Shown: positions 27,696-36,965, numbered from the stretch's first letter. The stretch is 42,971 nucleotides of DNA from Acidimicrobiaceae bacterium (GCA_003133405.1 PKXH01000027.1:91274-134244), one strand, 5' to 3'. Made by a program: numbers and translations. Notes: a model not told the origin generated them from the sequence alone.

Positions 27696-29116
27696 GCGAG
27701 AAGATCTTCGAACTGCCTGACGTCGGCGAAGGATTGGTCGAAGCCGAGATCGTCACCTGGAAGGTGAAGGTCGGCGACGTCGTCACGTTGAACCAGCCAC
27801 TCGTGGACATTGAGACCGCCAAGGCCACGGTGGAACTGCCGAGCCCGTACGCGGGCAGGATCGTTGCACTGCACGGCAACGTGGGTGACGTGATGGAGGT
27901 GCACAAGCCGCTCATCACCTTCGACGTTGGCGGCGACGCTGACGCTTCCGTCGCGGTCGAAAGTGAAGAGCCCGTTGTTGAAGTGAAGCCGGCGGCGACC
28001 GGCGAAGGTCGCGAGGCGGTGCTCGTGGGTTATGGCGTCGCGAACGAAGACGGTGTCACGACGCGCACGCGCCGCCGACAAGGGTCGGCACCGGCACCCG
28101 CTCCCGCACCCGCTCTCGCTCCCGCGCCCGCTCCCGCACTTGCGCCAACGCCCGCTCCCGTGGCGACGACCGCGACGCCCGGCCTGGCCCCGCGATCGAC
28201 CCCGCCCGTCCGTCTCTACGCCAAGCAAAACGGCGTTGACCTCGCGACGCTTTCGGGCACCGGTCGAGAGGGACTCATTACCCGAGACGACGTGGCTCGG
28301 GCGTTGAGCGGATCGCCGGTGACCGCGCCCGCTCCGTTACGCTCCACGCCCATCACCGGTCCGACCTCCACGTCGCGCTTCGTCGGGCGAGAGTTGGCGT
28401 CGTGGGCGAGCGGGCCCAAGGAGGAGCGCATTCCGGTAAAGGGTGTGCTTCGCTCGATGTCTGACGCCATGGTCCAAAGCGCGTTCAGCGCGCCGCACGC
28501 GGCCGTGTGGGTTCGCTTCGACGTGACGAAGACGATGGAGTTGCTGGCCTCGCTGAAAGGCCGCCGCAATCTCCAAGACATTCGTCTCTCGCCGTTGACC
28601 ATCGTGGCCCTGGCGTTCTGTGACGCGGCTCGCCACTTTCCGGGCCTCAATTCAAGTTTCGACGCGGCCGCAGGCGAGGTCATTGTCCGAAGAAGCGTGA
28701 ATCTCGGCATCGCTGCCGATACGCCGCGTGGGCTGATCGTGCCCAACATCAAAGGCGCCGATCAGCTCGATCTAGTGGGAATGGCCCAAGCGCTCGAGGT
28801 GTTGATTGAAAAGGCCCGCAATGGCACCACGACCCCCAACGAGATGTACGCCACGACGTTGACCATCACTAACGTCGGTCCCTTTGGCGTGGACGCGGCG
28901 ATACCGATTCTTCCCCCGGGCACCGGCGCGATCTTGGCGGTCGGTCAGTTCGCCAAAGCTCCCTGGGTGGTGAACGACGAGGTCGTCGTGCGCTTCGTCG
29001 GTGAGATCGCGATGTCGTTTGATCACCGCCAAGTGGACGGCGCGATGGCCTCACGAGTGCTCAGCCACGTCGCTCGCTATCTCGAAGATCCCGCCGCGGC
29101 GATAATCGCGGGCTAG
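27692..29116 (+). CDS. dihydrolipoamide acyltransferase E2
   Basis: Lipoyl domain DIETAKATVELPSPYAG, peripheral subunit-binding domain, catalytic MSFDHRQVDGAMASRVL; TTG start overlapping the E1 beta stop. Confidence 0.94.
   Translation: MSEKIFELPDVGEGLVEAEIVTWKVKVGDVVTLNQPLVDIETAKATVELPSPYAGRIVALHGNVGDVMEVHKPLITFDVGGDADASVAVESEEPVVEVKPAATGEGREAVLVGYGVANEDGVTTRTRRRQGSAPAPAPAPALAPAPAPALAPTPAPVATTATPGLAPRSTPPVRLYAKQNGVDLATLSGTGREGLITRDDVARALSGSPVTAPAPLRSTPITGPTSTSRFVGRELASWASGPKEERIPVKGVLRSMSDAMVQSAFSAPHAAVWVRFDVTKTMELLASLKGRRNLQDIRLSPLTIVALAFCDAARHFPGLNSSFDAAAGEVIVRRSVNLGIAADTPRGLIVPNIKGADQLDLVGMAQALEVLIEKARNGTTTPNEMYATTLTITNVGPFGVDAAIPILPPGTGAILAVGQFAKAPWVVNDEVVVRFVGEIAMSFDHRQVDGAMASRVLSHVARYLEDPAAAIIAG
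28086..28160 (+). repeat. Ala/Pro-rich low-complexity linker repeat within E2
   Basis: Imperfect tandem GCWCCCGCRCCCGCT-type units encoding APAPAPALAPAPAPALAPTPAP. Confidence 0.85.
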
Positions 29117-29121
29117 TCGCC

Positions 29122-29568
29122 TCAGGTGCGCAGCGCCGCCAGCGCGCGGTCGGCGTGCGCGTTCATCGAGACTTCGCTGGTGATGACGTCGCGTATCCGA
29201 CGGTCTCGATCGATGACGAACGTCGCGCGCTTGACCTTTAAGAAACCGAGGGATCGCTTGACCCCGTAGAGTCGGGCGACCACGCCCTCGACGTCGGCGA
29301 GTAGCGGATAGTTGAGCCCGTGCTTGAGGGCGAACTGCGCCTGGCGTTCGGGCGGGTCCATCGAGACGCCCACGAGCTGGGCGTCGAGTTGAGCGAACTC
29401 GTCGGCGAGGTCACGAAAGTGGCACGACTCCTTCGTGCAGCCCGGACTCAGGGCCGCGGGGTAGAAGAACAACACGACGGTGCCGTTAACGAGCAGCGTC
29501 GAGAGGGTTCGCTCGTTGCCCTCTTGATCCAAGAGCGAGAAATCAGGGGCCAGATCATTTTTCTGCAC
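29122..29568 (-). CDS. bcp: peroxiredoxin (BCP/thiol peroxidase family)
   Basis: APDFSLLDQEGNERTLSTL, FFYPAALSPGCTKESCHFRD. Confidence 0.93.
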   Translation of the reverse strand: MQKNDLAPDFSLLDQEGNERTLSTLLVNGTVVLFFYPAALSPGCTKESCHFRDLADEFAQLDAQLVGVSMDPPERQAQFALKHGLNYPLLADVEGVVARLYGVKRSLGFLKVKRATFVIDRDRRIRDVITSEVSMNAHADRALAALRT

Positions 29569-29577
29569 CCCTAAAGG

Positions 29578-30279
29578 CTAAGCGTCCAGGCGGAAGCCGA
29601 CGCCGCGGATGGTCAAGAGATGCCGTGGGTTGGCCGGATCGTCCTCGATCTTCTGACGAAGCCGTTTGACGTGCGTGTCGAGAGTTCGCGTGTCCGAGAG
29701 TTCCAGGCCCCACCAGAGCGTGTCGAGACAGACCTCGCGGGTCACCACCTGGCCCAGGCGAGTCGCGAAGAGCGCGAGCAGGTCGAACTCCTTGCGGCTG
29801 AGTTCGACCTCGTGACCGCGCCGGGTCACCGTGCGTCGAATGAAGTCGATTCGCAGGTCGCCGAAGTTGACCACCTCGCCTTCGCTGATCGAGGTCGGAC
29901 GACGCAACACCGCGCGGATTCGAGCGACGAGTTCACGAAGGCGATAAGGCTTGGTGACGTAGTCCGTCGCGCCGATCTCCAGACCGAGGATGACGTCGAC
30001 TTCGCCTGTACGTGCCGTGACCATGATGATGGGGATGCGCGTGGTGTCGTGCAGTTCGCGACAGTAGTCGAGTCCCGATCCGTCGGGCAGCATCACGTCG
30101 AGCAGCACGAGGTCCGGTTTGGCGGTGACGAGCAGTTCACGAGCCTCGGCGATATTGGTCGCACCAACCACGACGAAGCCCTCGACACTCAGGCCGATGC
30201 TGAGCGCGTCTTGGTAACTTTCCTCGTCTTCGACGATGAGGATGACGGGACGACGCTGCTGTTCAACCATGGCGGTCAC
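29578..30279 (-). CDS. OmpR/RegX3-like two-component response regulator
   Basis: Receiver ILIVEDEES...LVLLDVMLPDGSG...TARTGEVDVILGLEIGATDYVTKPY, winged helix TLDTHVKRLRQKIEDDPANPRHLLTIRGVGFRLD. Confidence 0.93.
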   Translation of the reverse strand: MTAMVEQQRRPVILIVEDEESYQDALSIGLSVEGFVVVGATNIAEARELLVTAKPDLVLLDVMLPDGSGLDYCRELHDTTRIPIIMVTARTGEVDVILGLEIGATDYVTKPYRLRELVARIRAVLRRPTSISEGEVVNFGDLRIDFIRRTVTRRGHEVELSRKEFDLLALFATRLGQVVTREVCLDTLWWGLELSDTRTLDTHVKRLRQKIEDDPANPRHLLTIRGVGFRLDA

Positions 30280-30527
30280 GATCGATCGGCGCGGGACGGG
30301 GGGCGGAGCGCGGCACGCCCGAATTCATCAAGGGGACGGTGAGATCGTTGGCGTGCCACGAACCCACCGTAAAAAGGCCGGGTTACCGCAACGTGAAAGG
30401 GGGGGTATCGAAAGGTGGTCGAGAGATGAAACCTTGTGGCGCCCATTCCTCGGGGCCGAGTGCGCCCGAGTCACTGCACCGGGGAGAAGGCGGATCACCG
30501 CTGGGCGCTCTAATCTGGGGCGCACGA

Positions 30528-31460
30528 ATGGGGATGGGCATGATCAAAGCTGACGTCAGAGTCACCCGGGACCAGCACGTGTGGTCCTTTGACGCGCGGC
30601 GTGAGGCGGTGTTGGTGGTCGATCCTGGCACGGTGATCGAGATTGAGACCTGGGACTGTTTCACGGGGCAGGTCCAAAGCGAAGAGGACACGCTCGAAAA
30701 ACTCGATCTCGGTAGGGTCAATAGCGCGACGGGGCCCATTGGCATTCGGGGTGCCGAACCGGGCGACACCTTGTCGGTGACGTTGCTCGACATACGTCCA
30801 GGCGCCCAAGGTGCGGCGATGTGCATCCCGGGATGGGGACAGCTCATCAACGAAGTCGCGTCGCCCACGACGCGGATCTTCAAGGTGGCCAACGGCGTTG
30901 TGACGATGAACGATCGAGTCTCTTTTCCGGCCCAGCCGATGTTCGGCGTGATCGGCGTGTCACCGGCCGCCGGGGAGATCTCGACGTTCCTCGCCGGGCG
31001 ACACGGCGGCAATCTCGATGACCACGTCAACGGCATCGGCGCGACGGTTCACTTGCCGGTGTTCCAACCCGGTGCCCAGTTGGCGATCGGCGACATGCAC
31101 GCGTCAATGGGCGACGGTGAGATCTCGGGCACGGGAGTGGAGATCGAGGGCACCGGGCTCATCAGGGTTGAGCTCATCAAGCACAAGCAAAGCCAGTGGC
31201 CCATCACCGAAACCGCGGAGGCGTTCTTCACCCACGGCACGTCGCCGGACTCTATCGACGACGCCTTGCAACACGCCTGCGAAGAGGCCTTCAAGATTCT
31301 CGTAGATGAGTGGCAGTTCTCGCGAGAAGACGCGTTCATCTTTCTCTCCGTCGCCGGCGATCTCGGTATTGCGGCGTACTACCACCCCTCGCCGGGGTGT
31401 GTCACCGCGCGTCTGCGGGTGCCGAAACTACCCTCGAACCCGTTACCGTTTCGCCCCTAG
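30528..31460 (+). CDS. acetamidase/formamidase family protein
   Basis: Body from MIKADVRVTRDQHVW; GAEPGDTLSVTLLDI; FGVIGVSPAAGEISTFLAGRHGGNLDDH; start among clustered ATGs 30528-30540. Confidence 0.88.
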   Translation: MGMGMIKADVRVTRDQHVWSFDARREAVLVVDPGTVIEIETWDCFTGQVQSEEDTLEKLDLGRVNSATGPIGIRGAEPGDTLSVTLLDIRPGAQGAAMCIPGWGQLINEVASPTTRIFKVANGVVTMNDRVSFPAQPMFGVIGVSPAAGEISTFLAGRHGGNLDDHVNGIGATVHLPVFQPGAQLAIGDMHASMGDGEISGTGVEIEGTGLIRVELIKHKQSQWPITETAEAFFTHGTSPDSIDDALQHACEEAFKILVDEWQFSREDAFIFLSVAGDLGIAAYYHPSPGCVTARLRVPKLPSNPLPFRP

Positions 31461-32905
31461 CTGTTCAGGGTGAAGCCCTCGTACATGGTGGACGAGCGGA
31501 GATAACTCCCCGTCGCGGTGCAGGTGTTCGTCGTGACACAGACCACCGCGTAGACGCCGCCGTCCACGCCGACCGTCGTGGCGCCCCCGGGTAAGACGAC
31601 GAGGGTGCCCCGATGCCACGTGCCGTTGGATTCGGTCACTACCAGTGCTTGATAGGCGTTCGTGCCGTCGAGGTAGGCCGCACCCGCTCGACAGTTGCCC
31701 ACGCGTGGGCACGAGATCGCCACCACCCCGCCGTTCTTGCCCGCTTCCAGGGCGCCACTCGGTAGGGCGAGTGGCACGGCTCGCTTCCACGTACCGCCGT
31801 TTTCATTCTCGAGGAAGCCCTCGAACTTCCCGGCGCTGTTCTTGTACTGCCCACCCAGGCTGCAGTTGCCCACCGAGGCGCACGCGATGCCTTCATAACC
31901 GTAAAGGAATACGTGAGGATTGGTCGCGGCGTCCGAGGGCATCGTCAACTCTTGGGCGCGCGACCACTTTCCCTTCGACTCGGTGGCGCTCAGCCCCTCC
32001 ATCGCGCCGGTGTTGGTGTTGAACGTGCCCAGGACCGCGCAGCCGGCTCTCTTGACGCAGGCGACTTCACTCACGCTGGCCCCCGCGTACGCACTGGCGT
32101 TGGCCGGCAGCGTCAGCGTGAGTCCCTGGCCCCACACGCCGTTCACCTGGTCGACGAGGAGTCCCTCGTTCACGACATTGACGTCGATGAACGACCCCAC
32201 CGCCACGCAGTTACCCACCGAGGCGCACGCGATCTGATTCATGGTGACGTAGGGGTTGGAGTTCGTGCTCGAGGTGAGGGCGATCTCTGTCGCGTTCTGC
32301 CAGGATCCGCCCACCTCACTGGTGACGAACCCGACAGTGCGTGACGTCGAGGCGTTGTTGTCCAAGTAGCCGCCCACGGCGCTGCAGTTTCCGCCCGACG
32401 AGCACACCACCGAGCGCACCAGCGCCACCTGGCCGGTGCCCACGGCGTTGGAGGGCAGTGTCACTTCCTTCGCGGGGAGCCACTTTCGGCCGACTTCGTT
32501 CGCGACGAACGCCTGAATGGTCGTGTTGCCGTCTTGGTAACTGCCCACGGCGCTGCAGTTGCCGAGCGATCCACACGACAGGCCATAGACCGTCATGCCC
32601 GGTTCGGTGGCCGCGCCCGCCGGTGCCACCAAAGTGGTGGGCGCGGTCCACGTTCCGTTCACCTCGTTCAGTACCAGACCCTCGACGAAACTACTGGCGG
32701 CGGTATAAGAGCCGCCGGCTTCACAGTTGCCGGCCGAGACGCAAGAGAGCGCGGGCAGGTAGCCCGAGGGAAGCCCCCTGGCGCCTGCGGGCAGCGCGGC
32801 CTGCTTTGCCTTGGACCAGGCGAAGGTGCCGCTCGCCGCTGCTGGAACCACCGTTGAGAGGGTCACCAACGTCGCGACCACGATCGCGCTGCGTAGTGGC
32901 TTCAT
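31457..32905 (-). CDS. secreted hypothetical protein with eight ~56-aa repeats carrying a C-x5-C motif
   Basis: Signal peptide MKPLRSAIVVATLVTLSTVVPAAASG; repeats of GTW..A..L.LP..A....V....I.C.S.GNC.A.G.Y.D......GF...E.. Confidence 0.85.
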   Translation of the reverse strand: MKPLRSAIVVATLVTLSTVVPAAASGTFAWSKAKQAALPAGARGLPSGYLPALSCVSAGNCEAGGSYTAASSFVEGLVLNEVNGTWTAPTTLVAPAGAATEPGMTVYGLSCGSLGNCSAVGSYQDGNTTIQAFVANEVGRKWLPAKEVTLPSNAVGTGQVALVRSVVCSSGGNCSAVGGYLDNNASTSRTVGFVTSEVGGSWQNATEIALTSSTNSNPYVTMNQIACASVGNCVAVGSFIDVNVVNEGLLVDQVNGVWGQGLTLTLPANASAYAGASVSEVACVKRAGCAVLGTFNTNTGAMEGLSATESKGKWSRAQELTMPSDAATNPHVFLYGYEGIACASVGNCSLGGQYKNSAGKFEGFLENENGGTWKRAVPLALPSGALEAGKNGGVVAISCPRVGNCRAGAAYLDGTNAYQALVVTESNGTWHRGTLVVLPGGATTVGVDGGVYAVVCVTTNTCTATGSYLRSSTMYEGFTLNS

Positions 32906-33101
32906 CGGTCGTGCTCCAGTATCAAGAGTGTCATCTGGCAGACACTCAGACTCGCAATGGCAATCGGTTGATCGGCCGCGTCGGTTCGAACATCAGTATA
33001 AGTGAGGCGTGAAAGTGAGGCTCGGTGCCACGCCCCGCGCGTCTCGGGTTTGGCTGTTCGCTTTCGCCGAAGGCGTCCAAGGGCGGACTAAGGGTGCTGT
33101 C

Positions 33102-33482
33102 TCAGTTCGGCACGTCGACGATGCGACACGGGATATTAGAGTTCTCGTTAATCCAGTAGCTCGCACATATTCGGTGGTAACCGTCGGCGACGATGAGCGT
33201 ACGACTCTTCGTCAGCCTGCCCCTTATGAGCAACACGGGTGAGAGTTTGTGTCCGGCTTTGACCTGGGCCAGGTCCTTTGCCACGTGGGCGTTGTCCCTT
33301 TGGAGCAGTTGGAGACTGCTCGCCCGTAAGAGATCCTTCGCCTGGTAGATGACCGAGGGTGCCGACTTGAGAAGTCTCATGAGCTGATCGGCCAACGTTG
33401 GTTCGCAGATCAAACTGAGATACGTCGCCGCCGCGGGGAAGTCGTGCTCGTCCGGTTCCAACTTCCAGTGTTCGCTGTGCAT
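33102..33482 (-). CDS. small ParB/sulfiredoxin-like domain protein
   Basis: KLSPVLLIRGRLTKSRTLIVADGYHRICASYWINENSNIPCRIVD resembles the ParB N-terminal fold. Confidence 0.65.
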   Translation of the reverse strand: MHSEHWKLEPDEHDFPAAATYLSLICEPTLADQLMRLLKSAPSVIYQAKDLLRASSLQLLQRDNAHVAKDLAQVKAGHKLSPVLLIRGRLTKSRTLIVADGYHRICASYWINENSNIPCRIVDVPN

Positions 33483-33787
33483 GTCGCCTCCCTCGTGAGA
33501 GCCTAGGTGCGTCGCCGCGACGCTGAAAGTTCGCGGTCGAGAATAGCCATGTCTTAGGATCTAGAGCGACTCGCTGAATCTTGCTCGATGAACCCTTCAA
33601 ACGTTCGGGTTCACGAGTGAACTACCTCAGCGTGTTCAATACGCCAGCCGGCTGGGGGGCCCGCAAAACTGTTTTATAGTCGAGGGTAATCGCGAAGTTC
33701 TGGCAGAGTTGGTGGCTGGCCAGGTGGGGCGTGGCGAAGGTACGGCGTTTCGTCGAAACGTTGAGACGGAAGATTCCGAAGGAATTC

Positions 33788-34729
33788 ATGAATCGATTGG
33801 TGAGATATCTTGTGGCGAGTGCCGTCGTGGCGTCCCTCGCCGTCGGTGTCTTTCTCATCTCGCGCACCGCTGATGTTCTGCCGGCCGGTGCCGCGTCGGG
33901 AACGTCGACGACCACGACCTTGACCCCGGTGACCTTGACGGGCTTCTATCTCGCGGTTGGCGCGTCGTCGTCGCTCGGCTTTCAACCAACGGGAATTGTC
34001 CACCACGACGGTCGTCGAACGCCGGACGGGTACGCCAACGATCTCGTGCTACTCGAGAGCTTCCAGGGGGTTGCGCTCACGTTGGACCAAATTGGCTGTC
34101 CCGGCGAAACCGTCCAGACCATTCTCAATACCAGGGTGGCCGATCACTGTTACGCACTACCCGAGACTCAGATGACCCAGGCCGTGTCGTTCCTCGAGTC
34201 CAACCAGAGTTCAACTGGCCTCGTCACCGTGGATCTGGGCTTTAACAGCATCCGGCTGTGCCTCTGGCCGGCGGTGGTGAACGAAGCGTGCGTCAACCAA
34301 GCGATCGCCGCCGTACGTGTCGACATGCCCAAGGTCCTACGAGAGTTGAAGGGCGCCGCGGGACCGAATGTTCGATTCGTCGGTCTCGAGTACTACGACC
34401 CCTTTCTCTCGCGATACTTCAACGGCGCGACTGGCTACGCGGACGCCAGCGCGTCACTCGTGGCTATGGATCGGATGAACGCCACGCTCGATCAGGTCTA
34501 CCTCAACGCGGGGGTATCGGCGGCGAACGTTCCCGCTTTGTTCGACTCCGACGTCACGTCGCGGGTCGCCTCGACCGGTCGAGGCGTCGTCCCCGAGAAC
34601 GTGGCGCAGGCGTGCGCGATGACCTGGATGTGTTACGCCGCGCCTTTTGGTCCCGATGATCATCCCAACGACGCGGGCTACGCCTTGATCGCCCAGGCGA
34701 TTGCCGCGGTGCTACCCAAGTCGTGGTGA
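33788..34729 (+). CDS. SGNH/GDSL-hydrolase-like secreted or anchored protein
   Basis: N-terminal hydrophobic segment, block I variant YLAVGASSSLG, C-terminal block V DDHPNDAGYALIAQAI. Confidence 0.75.
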   Translation: MNRLVRYLVASAVVASLAVGVFLISRTADVLPAGAASGTSTTTTLTPVTLTGFYLAVGASSSLGFQPTGIVHHDGRRTPDGYANDLVLLESFQGVALTLDQIGCPGETVQTILNTRVADHCYALPETQMTQAVSFLESNQSSTGLVTVDLGFNSIRLCLWPAVVNEACVNQAIAAVRVDMPKVLRELKGAAGPNVRFVGLEYYDPFLSRYFNGATGYADASASLVAMDRMNATLDQVYLNAGVSAANVPALFDSDVTSRVASTGRGVVPENVAQACAMTWMCYAAPFGPDDHPNDAGYALIAQAIAAVLPKSW

Positions 34730-34772
34730 GTTGACCGGCGCCACAGAAGTGCCGGCGGTGAAACAACGTTCG

Positions 34773-35048
34773 CTAGGGAGAACTTCGGAGCAACTCTTTG
34801 CGTTTGGTGTACTCGTCCGCGTCAATATCTCCGCGGGCGAACCGCTCGTCCAAAATTCGTAACGCGTCGGAACTCCCATTTGAGGGCGGGTTCGCGCCGG
34901 GGGAGAGCTCGTGGCGGTGAACGTGCCCGCCCGGGCGCACCAATGCGGTGACGATCCACACGATGATGCAGACCGCAATGAGGATGAGTAAGAGGGCAAA
35001 GAAGCCCCTGCCCCAGCCCATGTTCGGGCCCTGGTCTCTAAATGGCAT
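34773..35048 (-). CDS. SHOCT-domain membrane protein
   Basis: TM FFALLLILIAVCIIVWIVTAL; C-terminal ALRILDERFARGDIDADEYTKRKELL. Confidence 0.88.
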   Translation of the reverse strand: MPFRDQGPNMGWGRGFFALLLILIAVCIIVWIVTALVRPGGHVHRHELSPGANPPSNGSSDALRILDERFARGDIDADEYTKRKELLRSSP

Positions 35049-35079
35049 TGACGAGTCCTTTCGCTCAGTACCTATCCTA

Positions 35080-35097
35080 AGTACTAAGTCACGTGAC
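35080..35097. promoter_or_regulatory. operator-like motif upstream of the SHOCT gene
   Basis: AGTACTAAGTCAC(GTGAC); contains perfect palindrome GTCACGTGAC (35088-35097). Confidence 0.45.
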
Positions 35098-35242
35098 GAC
35101 GGATTGCAAGGTCAAACGGGCGTGCCCGCTCGATTCTTACGACATTCTTCCGATTCCATAAGTGTGCGCTTTTACTTCAACGGGCGGTTCGAAGCCGCAC
35201 GCCACCGGTGAGTGCTCGCGACGAACGAAAAAGTCGCTGTCC

Positions 35243-35527
35243 TTAACTGGGCGCGGGTTCGAGACCGGCGTTCGTCAGCATTCGTCGTAAGTTCAGAATC
35301 TCTTGGGCGCTGACGTCTTTGTGTTTGGGCCTTTCGAGAACTTCGACGACCGAGCCCAGGGTCAGCGCATATTTGCCGTCACGTCGTTCTTCGACCACTC
35401 CGACGGCGGCCATTAGTGAGAGGACGTCCTTCCACTCCAGGTTGTGGTTTACCGGGTGCTGATAGATCTTGGCCAACGTCGTGCGGTGGTGATTGTTGAG
35501 ATGCACTGGCTCGGAACTGTTCGACAT
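35243..35527 (-). CDS. small HicA-like/hypothetical protein
   Basis: MSNSSEPVHLNNHHRTTLAKIYQHPVNHNLEWKDVLSLMAAVGVVEERRDGKYALTLG; family call is tentative. Confidence 0.5.
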   Translation of the reverse strand: MSNSSEPVHLNNHHRTTLAKIYQHPVNHNLEWKDVLSLMAAVGVVEERRDGKYALTLGSVVEVLERPKHKDVSAQEILNLRRMLTNAGLEPAPS

Positions 35528-35614
35528 GGTGAGCCTCCTCGTCACTTCGAGACTAACGCTCAAGTCGCGCCGACCCCGACGGGTCCCCGTCGTCCTCGAC
35601 ACGTGCGTCGAGAC

Positions 35615-36559
35615 CTATGACGCGGTATTGGCTCGAAAACCTTTCGTGGCGCGCCGCGCGCCCGCTAAGGCGGTCACGAGTCCAAGGATCATCAAGAGTC
35701 CCGCGGCGATGAGGGCGGGTGGCAACGTACTGGAGGTGAGGAAGAGTCCACTCCCAATGCCGTGGCGTAGAAACGCTGGGGCGTACATGGATTCGCTCGC
35801 CCACCACGCCACGGTTCCGGCGGTGACGATCGCCATCAAGACCGTGACGGCGAGGGCGGTGCTCGACAGAACCAGCAACGCTTTTCGCGATAGGTCAATC
35901 TGACGGGTCACGGATATCGCCGTTGACGTCGCGGTGATGACGGCGGCCACGAGGACGAGCGCGCACAGGAGAACGACCACTTCGTACGCCACCGAGCCCC
36001 CATTGCGTTGGTGACTGTTTAAGAAACGCGCCCATACAGCCACCGCGCTCGTCAGCAGCAGCGCCGTCGACACGACAGTGACACCTCGTACGATCGGACG
36101 TCGAACGCGAGACCAGCCGCCGTCACGTAAAAGGGCGATGACCGCCGGCAGGACGAACACGCCCGCGAGCAGCACTAACACCATGCCCACGCCACCCGCC
36201 CACTGCACGGCGACGTCGCTGATGCGCGGAAGGGTGCGGTGAGCCACGGGGGTGGCGACGCCCCAATGCTCCGTGAACTTCGCGAAGATCGCGCCCGCCA
36301 CCATGAAGAGCGACCACCCGCACAAGACGAGCTGCGATCCGCTTCGCAAGCGACCGTCGGCACTCGTCGCGACGCCGACGAGTCCGGTCTCTCGGACCCT
36401 CTCGGTGAGACCGGCACGGGCGATCGATATCTGGGCGCGCCGCGAAATGTGCTGGCCGTACGTATCGTCCAAGAGCGCCGCGAAGCCTTCACCGTAGCGA
36501 GCTCGCCAGCTGGGCGGGTACCAACGAAGAAGGCGCTCGCCAGTTCTCGGCGTTCTCAT
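35615..36559 (-). CDS. multi-TM protein co-encoded with PadR
   Basis: N-terminal LLRWYPPSWRARYGEGFAALLDD then several hydrophobic helices; overlaps the padR stop by 4 nt. Confidence 0.75.
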   Translation of the reverse strand: MRTPRTGERLLRWYPPSWRARYGEGFAALLDDTYGQHISRRAQISIARAGLTERVRETGLVGVATSADGRLRSGSQLVLCGWSLFMVAGAIFAKFTEHWGVATPVAHRTLPRISDVAVQWAGGVGMVLVLLAGVFVLPAVIALLRDGGWSRVRRPIVRGVTVVSTALLLTSAVAVWARFLNSHQRNGGSVAYEVVVLLCALVLVAAVITATSTAISVTRQIDLSRKALLVLSSTALAVTVLMAIVTAGTVAWWASESMYAPAFLRHGIGSGLFLTSSTLPPALIAAGLLMILGLVTALAGARRATKGFRANTAS

Positions 36560-36936
36560 TGGCTCACTCCCAGGACGGCGGGACTCGGTCGACGGCGAGT
36601 GGTCACCTCGCGTCGTCGTAGACGCATCGCCCCTTCTTCGGCCAACGAGCGCATCTCATTAACCGCGCTGGCGAGCGCCGTGCGTCCATTGGGTGTGAGG
36701 CGATACGGTTGGCGGCGATCCCGGCTCGGCGTCGGGGCGATGAGCCCTCGTTCTTCCAGGCGCGCGATCGCTCCGTACAGTGTCCCTGGACCCAGACGGA
36801 CGCCGGAAAACGCTTCGATGTCCTTGGTCAGCGCGTACCCGTGCTTGGTGCCCGAAGCGAGGCTGGTCAAGATGAGGAGTGCGGGTTCGTTGTGGCGATC
36901 GAGGTCGTTGGCCGTTCGAGGCGTTCGTTTTGCCAT
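36556..36936 (-). CDS. PadR family transcriptional regulator
   Basis: ALLILTSLASGTKHGYALTKDIEAFSGVRLGPGTLYGAIARLEERGLIAP. Confidence 0.92.
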   Translation of the reverse strand: MAKRTPRTANDLDRHNEPALLILTSLASGTKHGYALTKDIEAFSGVRLGPGTLYGAIARLEERGLIAPTPSRDRRQPYRLTPNGRTALASAVNEMRSLAEEGAMRLRRREVTTRRRPSPAVLGVSQ

Positions 36937-36945
36937 GCTCACCAG

Positions 36946-36965
36946 AGTACTACGTCACACGTACT
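36946..36965. promoter_or_regulatory. operator-like motif upstream of padR
   Basis: AGTACTACGTCACACGTACT: AGTAC/GTACT inverted ends, inner TACGT-cac-ACGTA. Confidence 0.5.

Noticed and set aside
28086-28160. Tandem repeat as a CRISPR or mobile-element signature
   Set aside because: It encodes the flexible Ala/Pro interdomain linker expected in an E2 acyltransferase.
33009-33242. 77-aa plus-strand ORF
   Set aside because: Largely antisense to the ParB-like gene and lacks a recognisable domain.
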